The notes under the pieces are model-generated. The model ran no database searches, had not been told where the DNA came from, and saw nothing but the letters and a program-made list of their open reading frames with translations. Made by a program: the position numbers and the translations under genes. Below, piece after piece: positions 1 to 7,184 of a stretch of DNA of 31,533 bases (positions within the stretch are counted from its first letter, which is position 1; the number at the start of each line of letters is the position of its first letter). Origin of the DNA: SIG673 sp045660565 (GTDB lineage Bacteria > Bacillota > Clostridia > Oscillospirales > CAG-272); NCBI GenBank assembly GCA_045660565.1, contig JAZRDX010000057.1, forward strand, positions 1-31,533. Reading direction: 5' to 3'.

Positions 1-897
1 GAAAATATCCGCTAAATCCAAGCGTAGCCTTTTGCCATCACCGCAGCCTTTATAGGTGTTAAACGATATATAAAGAGTCTGTCTGAAATCTTCATTTTTA
101 AGACAAGGAAGCGCGGAAAGCTCCTCAGCAAGCGTAAGCAAGGTTGAAAAGCCCCTCGTTTTTTTCCTTGCAGTGTCTTTTCCTATCCCCTCTTTGTTTA
201 TATCGGAGGCAACGTTAAAAAACCAGTTTACAATACCAGCAAAGATTTTTCCGTTTTTTTCACTGCTTACAAAATTTCCGTAAGAGTTCACTTCAATTGT
301 AAACTCCGAATATTTCCCTTTAGTCTCACACGCGACTGTGGGTGAGTTTGAAAACTGCTCGGAGATAGAAAAAACGATACCGATAAGACTTTTGGAATGT
401 GAAAGCTTTCCCTCCTTTTTCGGCATAGCCTCCCCGTATTCCTTAAGTATATTTTCAAGAAGCCCGTCGGAAAGGCTATCCCCTTCTTCCTTGCTCATGT
501 CTCCGGGATATAGCAGCTTTTCCTCCTGCTTAAATTTATCGGAGCTAACGCTTTCCAAGCCCTCCGGGGAGATACTTCCCTCCCCCCGATTTTTTTCTTT
601 AACGTTTCCGTAACCGAGCTTTTTTGTTTTAGCGATAACCGAACTTAACCTACTCGAAAGCATACCGCAAACCGCGGAAAGAACAATGTCGTCAATTTCC
701 GCCTTACAGGTAAGCCGATCTATATCTTTATTAATTTCCTCTAACCGTTCAGCAGCACAAAGCATGCCGCTGTCCGCTTTTTCGGACTCACTGTAAATAT
801 ATGAAATTAATTCCTCGTCGGACGCGCTACCTTTTTTAACGGTAATTTCGGTTTCAACGTCGGACAGGGCGGTTTTTAAGCTGATAACAGAATCCAT
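1..897 (-). CDS. Unidentified protein, 3' end beyond window
   Basis: An uninterrupted reading frame of 299 codons starts with ATG at 897 and runs off the left edge, so the C-terminus is missing. An AAGGAATGAG-like ribosome binding site lies just upstream, and a sigma-A promoter (972-1000) sits about 70 bases before the start, which supports a real gene. I do not recognise the family. The N-terminal ~100 residues are charged and probably helical. They are followed by a Ser/Glu/Lys-rich, low-complexity stretch that looks like a linker (roughly residues 95-160). A more ordered part follows, with an aromatic GIVNWFFNVASDIN segment. There is no signal peptide or clear membrane helix. A cytosolic role is likely but the function is unknown. 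Confidence 0.7.
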   Translation of the reverse strand, partial: MDSVISLKTALSDVETEITVKKGSASDEELISYIYSESEKADSGMLCAAERLEEINKDIDRLTCKAEIDDIVLSAVCGMLSSRLSSVIAKTKKLGYGNVKEKNRGEGSISPEGLESVSSDKFKQEEKLLYPGDMSKEEGDSLSDGLLENILKEYGEAMPKKEGKLSHSKSLIGIVFSISEQFSNSPTVACETKGKYSEFTIEVNSYGNFVSSEKNGKIFAGIVNWFFNVASDINKEGIGKDTARKKTRGFSTLLTLAEELSALPCLKNEDFRQTLYISFNTYKGCGDGKRLRLDLADIF

Positions 898-971
898 ATT
901 CTCATTCCTTAATCCTTTTAGCTTGCACAAATGCGCCGGGTAACTCTGCAAACTCTACTTCTCTGTTTTTA

Positions 972-1000
972 ATTATAACATATTTTTTGTGAAAAATCAA
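972..1000 (-). promoter_or_regulatory. Sigma-A promoter for the partial gene at 1-897
   Basis: On the minus strand the -35 box is TTGATT (995-1000), followed by a 17-base spacer and the -10 box TATAAT (972-977). The -10 is preceded by TG-T, making an extended -10. The predicted transcript begins near 965, giving a leader of about 68 bases. Confidence 0.7.
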
Positions 1001-1052
1001 GTTACACTGCCAAGCCTTCAAGAGACGCTGATAAGACGCTTCATAATACAAA

Positions 1053-1082
1053 AAAGGGCGACGCCTTTCGCATTCGCCCTTT
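1053..1082 (-). terminator. Intrinsic terminator after the flavodoxin-like gene
   Basis: A 9-bp inverted repeat (AAAGGGCGA / TCGCCCTTT) has a 12-base loop. Read on the minus strand it runs into a T-tract, about 20 bases after the stop codon of the gene at 1102-1518. Confidence 0.85.
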
Positions 1083-1101
1083 GATTTAAGTTTTTCTGAA
1101 C

Positions 1102-1518
1102 TCAGCTCTGTACAGCCTTATATGCCTCTGCTATGTATGCCTTAATGTCAGCCTTAGCCTCTGCACTGAATCCGCCGAAAAGTCCGGGGAACTTCATGAA
1201 CTTAGGCTCTGCTGCAAGCTTTGCGCCTGCGTTAACAGCAGAATCCGCAAGTGCCTTTGCGGTTGATTCGGGAGCGTCGAAAATGAACGCAACGTTTTCA
1301 ACTCTGGACTTAGTAAGGTCTCCGCAGAACATCTTAAGCTCGTTGGTAGGCTCCTTTCCGGTCTTTACGAAAGCAACAAGAAGTCTCTCTCTTTCGCAAG
1401 GGTATGCCGGGGGGATTTTATCAAATTTGGAGTTTTCATACTCCGAGTTGATTTCATTGCAAAGAGCGGAAAGCTTCTTGTTATCGGGATAGTGAAGTAT
1501 TCTGAGTTTGATAGCCAT
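1102..1518 (-). CDS. Small flavodoxin-like protein (putative)
   Basis: A 138-residue soluble protein with no signal peptide. Its general pattern resembles a flavodoxin-like alpha/beta fold: an N-terminal beta strand with a loop (LRILHYPDNKKLSALCNEI), a central hydrophobic strand (ERLLVAFVKTG) and a VAFIFDAP strand. A C-terminal FPGLFGG segment and helix resemble the end of clostridial flavodoxin-like domains. The usual T/SxTGNT phosphate-binding loop is not visible, so FMN binding is doubtful. The start is firm: GGAGG at 1527-1531 lies 8 bases before the ATG. It has its own extended -10 promoter and a strong terminator, so it is probably transcribed alone. The family call is inference from the fold pattern; the gene itself is near certain. 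Confidence 0.8.
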   Translation of the reverse strand: MAIKLRILHYPDNKKLSALCNEINSEYENSKFDKIPPAYPCERERLLVAFVKTGKEPTNELKMFCGDLTKSRVENVAFIFDAPESTAKALADSAVNAGAKLAAEPKFMKFPGLFGGFSAEAKADIKAYIAEAYKAVQS

Positions 1519-1557
1519 TTTTATTTCCTCCGAAAAAAATCTTTTTTGTTTATATGC

Positions 1558-1566
1558 ATTATAACA
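1558..1566 (-). promoter_or_regulatory. Extended -10 promoter for the flavodoxin-like gene
   Basis: TGTTATAAT on the minus strand is a perfect extended -10 element (TATAAT at 1558-1563). The -35 position 17 bases upstream (1581-1586, TTTATT) is weak, as is usual for extended -10 promoters. It lies 40 bases before the start codon. Confidence 0.6.
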
Positions 1567-1666
1567 TATTTTTTCAGATTAATAAATAGAATTTAATCTT
1601 TTTTAAAAAATTCGTATATATAAACAATTTAGACGTTGTTTTTTTAGTAGTTTTGACAATGCGTTT

Positions 1667-2464
1667 TTAAATCAAATCCTTTTTTATTCTCTCAAGCGCT
1701 CCTTTTTCAAGTCTTGAAACCTGAGCCTGCGATATTCCTATCTCCTCAGCTATCTCCATCTGTGTTTTTCCTCTGTAAAAACGCATAAGAAGAATATTTC
1801 TTTCTCTTTCCGAAAGCTTTTTCATCGACTCCTGAAGCGCGAGCTCTTCTATGCGACTCTCCTCGGTATCGTCCGGGTCCTTTATCTGATCCATAACGTA
1901 TATCGAATCCGAAGCACTGCCGTCCGAATAGACAGGATCGTAAAGCGAAATAGGCTCGGTTATCGCCTCCAAGGCAAACGCTATCTCACGTTCATCATGT
2001 TCTTCACCGTTTTCTTTAAGATAACGGCTTATATCCGATATACTCGGCTCGCCCTCCTTTGTTTTCGCCAGAACCTCCCTTGCCGCCAGAGCCTTATACG
2101 CAAGGTCTCTCGTAGAGCGGCTCACCCTTATAATGCTGTTGTCTCTTAAATAACGTCTGACCTCTCCTATAATCATAGGAACGGCATAGGTGGAAAATTT
2201 AACGTCAAGCTCGGTATTAAAATTGTCTATCGCTTTTATAAGACCGATACAGCCTATCTGAAAAAGGTCGTCCGACGACTCCCCTCTGCCCGCAAACCGC
2301 TTGACGATACTTAGCACAAGGCGCAGGTTTCCCGATATAAGCTGCTCGCGCGCCGCCTTGTCTCCGGCTTTGCTGAGCAGTAAAAGCCTCTGCTTTTCCT
2401 CCTCGGTAAGCGTTTTAAGCTTTGACGTATTAACTCCGCATATTTCAACTTTATTATAGTACAA
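1667..2464 (-). CDS. sigG: RNA polymerase sporulation sigma factor SigG
   Basis: The forespore-specific late sigma factor, which directs transcription of forespore genes after engulfment. The 265-residue protein opens with YNKVEICGVNTSKL, the hallmark N-terminus of sigma-G. Region 2 follows (NLRLVLSIVKRF, DDLFQIGCIGLIKAIDNF, KFSTYAVPMIIGEVRRYLRD), then the sigma-G RVSRSTRDLAYKAL segment. The C-terminal region 4 helix-turn-helix is TQMEIAEEIGISQAQVSRLE. Length is normal for the family. Translation starts at TTG (2462-2464), preceded by an AGAGGTG ribosome binding site, and no better ATG exists. In Bacillus and many Clostridia sigG follows spoIIGA-sigE. Here the upstream gene is a symporter 156 bases away. 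Promoter signals in that gap are ambiguous. Confidence 0.96.
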   Translation of the reverse strand: MYYNKVEICGVNTSKLKTLTEEEKQRLLLLSKAGDKAAREQLISGNLRLVLSIVKRFAGRGESSDDLFQIGCIGLIKAIDNFNTELDVKFSTYAVPMIIGEVRRYLRDNSIIRVSRSTRDLAYKALAAREVLAKTKEGEPSISDISRYLKENGEEHDEREIAFALEAITEPISLYDPVYSDGSASDSIYVMDQIKDPDDTEESRIEELALQESMKKLSERERNILLMRFYRGKTQMEIAEEIGISQAQVSRLEKGALERIKKDLI

Positions 2465-2620
2465 TTTTTAGCACCTCTTTGTAAATCGGTACTAAAATTA
2501 TTGACTGATAAAACCTCCCCTTATGCAGGAACAGGTCTTACAATTTTTGGTTATTTTTCCATACCTGTTTACCGCTTACTGTGTCAAAAACGCGTTTTCG
2601 GAATATAATGCTGATAGTAC

Positions 2621-3985
2621 CTACCTTTCACCTTCCTTTGCAGCTGTCCGCTTTCTTTTTCTGCCGTTTTTTCCTCCGCAATACTCCACCGTAAGCCTGA
2701 TAACCGTTCCCGAAAGCAGAAGCACTGCCGTTATATTTATTACTGCCATAACGGAAACCAAAAGATCGGCAAGCTCCCACACAGTGTTTTCCGGCATTAC
2801 ACAGCCAATGGCTGCCGAAAAAGAGAAAAGCACGCCGTAAACCTTTAACCAGCCTTTTCCAAAACCGAGCGCCTTCACAGCCTCCTGACCGTAAAACGAC
2901 CACCCCGTAACCGAGCCGAGCGCAAAAAGAAATACCGAAATACCGAGAAACACCTTAACAGGCTCACCGAGTGCACAGGCAAAAGAGTTAATGGCAATCT
3001 CGGTAGAACCGCCGTTCAGCGCAGCCCCGGACAAAAGAACAACGTATGCCGTAAGCGTACAGAGGAGCAGTGTGTCGCAAAGAACCTCTATTATTCCGTA
3101 CACCCCCTGCCTTACCGCGCTATCTGTATCCGCTCTCGCATGCGCAAACGGAGCAGTACCGCACCCTGCCTCATTTGACATTATCCCCCTCGTTACACCG
3201 TATCTCATAGCAGGAGACGAAAGAAACCCAAGCACACCGCCAACGCCTGCCCGCGGAGTGAACGCCTCCGAAAAAATCACAGAGGTAACGTACGTTATAT
3301 TATCCCGAAAAATAAATATAACGGCAAAGGATAAAATCACATAAGCAAGACAAAGCGGAGGTATCAGTCTCAGAGTAAACCCGGAAATTTTTTCGCTCCC
3401 TCCAAACGACAGATATAATACAGTTATAAAAAACACAATACCGCATATAACGGGAGAAATGTTAAGCGCGGTAAAAACGCCGTCAGATGCGGCCTTGGTC
3501 TGCGTAATGCTTCCCATAGTAAAAGAGGTAAAAATACAGGAAATACAGAAAATTACCGCTACCGCGGGTGCGTTTAACCCCTTTTTTATGTAAAGATGCG
3601 CGCCGCCGAAGAAATTTCCTCTGCCGTCTCTTTCGCGAAAGTGAATCGCAAGAACCGTTTCGGCAAATTTGAGCACCGCCGAAACAATAGCCGAAACCCA
3701 TATCCAGAAAACCGCTCCGGGACCGCCGACCGTTATAGCGGCGGCAACTCCCGAAATATTACCCACGCCGAGCGTTCCCGCAAGGGCAAGACATAATGAG
3801 GAAAAAGGGGAACGGGCGCTGTTTTTTTCTCTTTTTTCCGTATCGAACAAAGAGCGTACAATAAACCTCGGAGAAAAGACGTAACGCCCTATCCGAAAAA
3901 GAAAATAAAGTCCGCTCACAAATAGAACCGCGGGCAAAAAAAGACCGCTTAAAAGCGAGTTTACATTTTTCAAAGCAAAACCCAT
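2621..3985 (-). CDS. Alanine/glycine:cation symporter (AGCS family)
   Basis: A secondary transporter that imports small amino acids such as alanine or glycine with sodium. The 454-residue membrane protein has about ten or eleven hydrophobic segments. It carries the AGCS signatures GTLGVGNISGVAAAI (about residues 69-83) followed by GGPGAVFWIW, and RGIMSNEAGCGTAPFAHA in the second half. The C-terminus is a short basic cytosolic tail. The start is supported by GGAGGAA seven bases before the ATG. Substrate and coupling ion are inferred from the family. It lies upstream of sigG on the same strand and could be cotranscribed with it, but no functional link to sporulation is evident. Confidence 0.93.
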   Translation of the reverse strand: MGFALKNVNSLLSGLFLPAVLFVSGLYFLFRIGRYVFSPRFIVRSLFDTEKREKNSARSPFSSLCLALAGTLGVGNISGVAAAITVGGPGAVFWIWVSAIVSAVLKFAETVLAIHFRERDGRGNFFGGAHLYIKKGLNAPAVAVIFCISCIFTSFTMGSITQTKAASDGVFTALNISPVICGIVFFITVLYLSFGGSEKISGFTLRLIPPLCLAYVILSFAVIFIFRDNITYVTSVIFSEAFTPRAGVGGVLGFLSSPAMRYGVTRGIMSNEAGCGTAPFAHARADTDSAVRQGVYGIIEVLCDTLLLCTLTAYVVLLSGAALNGGSTEIAINSFACALGEPVKVFLGISVFLFALGSVTGWSFYGQEAVKALGFGKGWLKVYGVLFSFSAAIGCVMPENTVWELADLLVSVMAVINITAVLLLSGTVIRLTVEYCGGKNGRKRKRTAAKEGER

Positions 3986-4132
3986 TTCCGTTCCTCCGCA
4001 TAATTAATCTATCTAAATTCTTATGCGAAAAACTTAAAAAAATGTTCTTTTCAGTTGTAAAAAAAATATTTTCAAATAAAGCTTACGGTTAATATTTTGA
4101 AATACTATCTGCTGTATTTGAGAAAAACCAAA

Positions 4133-4141
4133 TGATATAAT
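4133..4141 (+). promoter_or_regulatory. Extended -10 promoter for the small membrane-protein gene
   Basis: TGATATAAT is a perfect extended -10 element (TATAAT at 4136-4141). The -35 position 17 bases upstream (TGTATT) is weak. Transcription would start near 4148, leaving a leader of about 100 bases before the ATG at 4249. Confidence 0.55.
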
Positions 4142-4162
4142 GTAAATAATAAAGCTTCTCTT

Positions 4163-4206
4163 TAACGGTGAAACCACCTCAAAAACCGAGAGTAGTAAAA
4201 CCGTTA
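4163..4206 (+). other. Inverted repeat in the 5' leader of the 4249 gene
   Basis: A 7-bp inverted repeat, TAACGGT (4163-4169) and ACCGTTA (4200-4206), encloses 30 bases within the predicted leader. It ends 20-30 bases before the AGGGGGA ribosome binding site. It could be a weak leader hairpin. It matches no riboswitch I recognise. Confidence 0.3.
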
Positions 4207-4248
4207 TCGGGAGCAATTTATTAAATATTTTTTAGGGGGATACATACC

Positions 4249-4500
4249 ATGGCAAAAAAAGGTGCACTTACAGGCGCATACGAGTCGCTTCCGAAAATCC
4301 TGAAGCTCATTCTTCAGCTTTTCTTTGGATATCTGATAGGAGGTATTTACAGAATAGTCAGATTCGCTGAAAAAGGAAACGTAGTAACTCTCGTAGTCGG
4401 AATTCTCGTTCTCGTTACCGGTCTCGGCAACGCCATAGCTTGGGTTGTAGATTTTATAACGGAGCTTCTTTCCAACAAGATCACCGTTCTCGCCGACTAA
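4249..4500 (+). CDS. Small hydrophobic membrane protein, unknown function
   Basis: An 83-residue protein with two hydrophobic segments, about residues 17-38 (ILKLILQLFFGYLIGGIYRIV) and 44-73 (VVTLVVGILVLVTGLGNAI and following), separated by the charged turn RFAEKGN. There is no signal peptidase site, so it is probably an integral membrane protein with a helical hairpin. The ATG is preceded by AGGGGGA at a spacing of 9-10 bases. An extended -10 promoter and a strong terminator show that it is a single-gene unit, and codon use is like that of the neighbours. I do not recognise a characterised family. It sits alone on the plus strand between two minus-strand genes. Confidence 0.85.
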   Translation: MAKKGALTGAYESLPKILKLILQLFFGYLIGGIYRIVRFAEKGNVVTLVVGILVLVTGLGNAIAWVVDFITELLSNKITVLAD

Positions 4501-4512
4501 TTTACGGCATAC

Positions 4513-4542
4513 AAAAAGGCTGTCTTTTCAGACAGCCTTTTT
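4513..4542. terminator. Bidirectional terminator between convergent genes
   Basis: A 13-bp perfect stem (AAAAAGGCTGTCT / AGACAGCCTTTTT) with a 4-base loop. It has a T-rich tail on the plus strand and the matching A-tract on the other side, so it can stop both the 4249-4500 gene and the minus-strand gene that ends at 4548. Confidence 0.92.
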
Positions 4543-4547
4543 TATTT

Positions 4548-6212
4548 TTACCAAAGCGTTATGATCTCGCCGCTGTCCCCGTCGGTAAGGCTTTTTGAAA
4601 CGCTTACTCCCGCCAGGGTACAGGCGCTCTGTATCTCGTCAAACGGACTTTCCCCAACTGCAAAGCTTTCCGCAATCCTGAGCTGAAGCGTCATTCCCTC
4701 GGTGTAAACTGAAGAAAAATATCTCATTACAGCGTTAAGCTCTGCTTGTGATTCAACGTAAAAGTCGTATTCGTTTCCGAGATACGTTATTTTATGTTCC
4801 TTATACGGGTTATACTCTTTTTCACACTTAATGCCCGTATAATCGACACCCGTATACCGTTTCTCCATTTCCGCATCGGTAATAAGGAAATAGGCGAGCG
4901 AGTAAATCTCGTGTGTACCGTTTACAATTACTCCGCCCGAGGTCGCATCAACGATATACCAGCTTCCGTCAAGATATATCTTATTCCACGCATGTCCGAC
5001 ACCGTAGGGGTTACCCGCTTCTTTTCCCGAAACCTGCACACACGGAATCCCTTCAACGTTTGCCATAGCGGCAAAAGCCTTACTTATTCCGTCGCATACC
5101 GCCATTCCGTCATCAAATACACCCTCAAGGTAAAATCCGTTATATTCGGTTGAATTTTCGCTACCCCCTCCGCTTGTTAACATATCGTAAAGCTCTCCGT
5201 CATAGGTAACGTTCATCACGAGCCAACCGTATATCGCGCGCGCTTTTTCAAAATCGGTCATTTCGTCATTTATAATCTGACGAAGGACCGTTTTTATCTT
5301 TTCGTAAATTCTCTCGGCGGCACTTCCCTCCGTCGGAAGCGGCTTTACTCTGCATTCGAGCGCATAGAAAAGCTGCTCGCTCGTTGAGACCTTATAAGAA
5401 ACGGCGCTTTCGTTAATTTTAAAGCCATCGTAGTCGGCTTCTCTTTCAGAAGTAACCGGGGTATAGTTAGCGCTTTCCCTCTGAATGTACGGCATTACTC
5501 CGATCGTCTTTTTCGATGGCTCGGCATCGTACGTAAAGCTAAGTGTCAACTCTTTTCCGATAAGACCTGCCCGAACGTTAAAAGCAAACGGCAGAACACA
5601 GTCGTCAACAAGGCTGTCGATAAGCAAATCCAAATTACCGTACTCAAACTCAAGCGTTAATTTCAGCTCGGCGCTTCTGTTAAAAATTGCCGCAGAGGTT
5701 ACGTTTATAAATTCCGTTTCGCTGCTTACGGTGTAATTTTTATCTTCTTCGTAAGGAACTAAGAAAAGCGACGTATCGACGTAGTTTATAGACTGTATAA
5801 CCTTTTCTTCGGCAGCCCCACAAACGGAGCATTTTTTCTCCATAAGTCCGTTCTGAACGGCGCTCGGTTCAATCACGGTTACGTACTCACCGTAGGAATG
5901 TCCCGTTTTTTCGGTAATATCCTCTTCCTCGGTACCGCAGGCGGAGCAGGTGCGCATTTTTACACCGTCTACGGTACAGCTCCTCTCTGCCGTCTCCTGC
6001 CACTCGGAAAAAGCGTGAGGGATTTTATCTATTTTGGTTTTCTTGACTTTTCCGCACAGCGAGCAGGTTTTCGTTTCCTCGCCATCGGTAAGACACGTTG
6101 CTTCATTTACCTCTACGGTATACTGATGTCTGCAAAATATTCCTCCTTCGCCGCAGCCGTAAAGCGGGAGGATAAGAAACAAGAGAGATAACGTTAAAAT
6201 TATTTTTTTCAT
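4548..6212 (-). CDS. Transglutaminase-domain lipoprotein with three CxxCG repeats
   Basis: A 554-residue exported lipoprotein. The N-terminus has a lysine pair, a hydrophobic core and a lipobox ending LYGC, so Cys20 would be lipidated and the protein anchored outside the membrane. Residues ~29-140 hold three tandem repeats of about 37 residues. Each begins with His and carries a C-x-x-C-G pair (50-53, 89-92, 128-131); repeats 1 and 2 have one more Cys, which repeat 3 has lost. Similar repeats are common in gut Firmicute surface proteins. A transglutaminase/protease-like domain follows, with a likely triad of Cys373 (MAVCDGISKAFA), His407 (GHAWNKI) and Asp422 (WYIVDATSGG). It may be a peptidase or cross-linking enzyme acting on surface peptides; the substrate is unknown. 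AAGGAGGG precedes the ATG, and the gene has its own promoter and terminator. Confidence 0.9.
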   Translation of the reverse strand: MKKIILTLSLLFLILPLYGCGEGGIFCRHQYTVEVNEATCLTDGEETKTCSLCGKVKKTKIDKIPHAFSEWQETAERSCTVDGVKMRTCSACGTEEEDITEKTGHSYGEYVTVIEPSAVQNGLMEKKCSVCGAAEEKVIQSINYVDTSLFLVPYEEDKNYTVSSETEFINVTSAAIFNRSAELKLTLEFEYGNLDLLIDSLVDDCVLPFAFNVRAGLIGKELTLSFTYDAEPSKKTIGVMPYIQRESANYTPVTSEREADYDGFKINESAVSYKVSTSEQLFYALECRVKPLPTEGSAAERIYEKIKTVLRQIINDEMTDFEKARAIYGWLVMNVTYDGELYDMLTSGGGSENSTEYNGFYLEGVFDDGMAVCDGISKAFAAMANVEGIPCVQVSGKEAGNPYGVGHAWNKIYLDGSWYIVDATSGGVIVNGTHEIYSLAYFLITDAEMEKRYTGVDYTGIKCEKEYNPYKEHKITYLGNEYDFYVESQAELNAVMRYFSSVYTEGMTLQLRIAESFAVGESPFDEIQSACTLAGVSVSKSLTDGDSGEIITLW

Positions 6213-6259
6213 TTGCCCTCCTTAATACAGTTTTAAATTTATCCGGTGTCTTTGGCTTT

Positions 6260-6288
6260 ATTATACATTATTTTTCGCAAAAAATCAA
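6260..6288 (-). promoter_or_regulatory. Sigma-A promoter for the transglutaminase lipoprotein
   Basis: On the minus strand the -35 box TTGATT (6283-6288), a 17-base spacer and the -10 box TATAAT (6260-6265) form a near-consensus promoter. It lies about 48 bases upstream of the start codon. Confidence 0.75.
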
Positions 6289-6344
6289 GTATAAGCCCTG
6301 TTTTTATCCCCCAACAAAGAAAGCAACTGCGTCAGGGACTGATT

Positions 6345-6374
6345 CACATTGACGTTAACAAAAAACACATTGAC
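6345..6374 (+). repeat. Direct repeat CACATTGAC overlapping the polysaccharide promoter
   Basis: Two identical 9-base copies at 6345-6353 and 6366-6374 are 21 bases apart start to start, two turns of B-DNA. The second copy contains most of the -35 box of the promoter at 6370-6398. The spacing puts both copies on the same helix face, as expected for tandem binding by a regulator. Chance recurrence is not excluded. Confidence 0.45.
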
Positions 6375-6398
6375 AAATAAAATATAATATGATATAAT
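6370..6398 (+). promoter_or_regulatory. Perfect-consensus sigma-A promoter of the polysaccharide locus
   Basis: The -35 box TTGACA (6370-6375), a 17-base spacer and the -10 box TATAAT (6393-6398) match the consensus exactly. Transcription would start near 6405, about 35 bases before the first gene of the polysaccharide cluster. A strong promoter of this kind often needs an external control, and the overlapping direct repeat is one candidate. Confidence 0.85.
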
Positions 6399-6439
6399 AA
6401 TTAACACTATATATTTTTATAAACAACAAGGAATCGAAA

Positions 6440-7111
6440 ATGTATAACTCATTTGTAAAAAGACTTTTTGACATAGTCCTTTCGCTTATCGGAATAGCCG
6501 TTTTTTTATTACCGGCACTGATAATCGCGATAATCATAAAGCTATCCGATGGCGGAAGCGTTTTTTTCATTCAGGAAAGAGTAGGAAAAAACAAGAAGAG
6601 CTTTAAGCTTTATAAGTTCAGATCCATGAAAACAACCACTCCGAAAAACGTTCCTACGCATCTTATGGAAAACCCGGAGCAGTACATAACCAGAATAGGA
6701 CGCTTTATAAGAAAGACCAGCCTTGACGAGCTTCCGCAGCTTTTAAACATTTTAAGCGGAAAAATGTCTGTTGTAGGGCCTCGCCCCGCCCTCCCAAACC
6801 AGATCGACCTGATCGCCGAACGCGATAAGTACGGCGCAAACGACGTAAGACCGGGACTTACCGGGCTTGCTCAGATAAGCGGAAGGGACGAGCTTCCAAT
6901 CGACGTTAAAGCAAAATACGACGGTGAATACGTGCAAAAGCTAAGCTTTCTTTTTGACTGCAAATGTCTGTTCGGCACGGTTCTTCCCGTTATCAGAGGC
7001 GACGGTGTCAAGGAAGGCAAAAGCACTGCCACCCCCGAAGAACAGACGGAAACAGAGCAGCTTACCGACACCGAAGCGGCAAGACAGAAATCCGAAAAAG
7101 AACTGCTTTAA
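6440..7111 (+). CDS. Priming sugar-phosphate transferase (monotopic PGT)
   Basis: Starts repeat-unit assembly by moving a sugar phosphate from a nucleotide sugar onto undecaprenyl phosphate at the inner face of the membrane. The 223-residue protein has one N-terminal hydrophobic, probably re-entrant, helix (12-34). The bacterial sugar-transferase core follows: FKLYKFRSM (55-63), TSLDELPQLLNILSGKMSVVGPRP with the catalytic Asp96-Glu97 pair, and VRPGLTGLAQISGR (136-149). It is the short PglC/EpsL-like form. Unusually, residues ~188-223 form a Thr/Glu/Gln-rich charged tail absent from minimal members. AAGGAA precedes the ATG. It is the first gene of the locus and defines the first sugar of the unit, whose identity cannot be read from sequence. 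Confidence 0.94.
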   Translation: MYNSFVKRLFDIVLSLIGIAVFLLPALIIAIIIKLSDGGSVFFIQERVGKNKKSFKLYKFRSMKTTTPKNVPTHLMENPEQYITRIGRFIRKTSLDELPQLLNILSGKMSVVGPRPALPNQIDLIAERDKYGANDVRPGLTGLAQISGRDELPIDVKAKYDGEYVQKLSFLFDCKCLFGTVLPVIRGDGVKEGKSTATPEEQTETEQLTDTEAARQKSEKELL

Positions 7112-7184
7112 GCGCTATAGCAAATTCAATAAAACATCAGCGTAAAATAACGTGTCGCCCTTTGGCGGTGGAAAGGAAAGTCAG

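Noticed and set aside
338..613. Plus-strand open frame of 91 codons.
   Set aside because: It is antisense to the continuous minus-strand gene at 1-897, has no ribosome binding site and has Ser/Pro-rich shadow composition.
2497..2587. Promoter-like boxes upstream of sigG: GCATA with CAATAAT at 18 bases, GGAAAAATAA resembling a sigma-F -10, and TTGACA with TATGGA at 18 bases.
   Set aside because: None fits a sigma-F, sigma-G or sigma-A consensus at both boxes with correct spacing, so no promoter was assigned.
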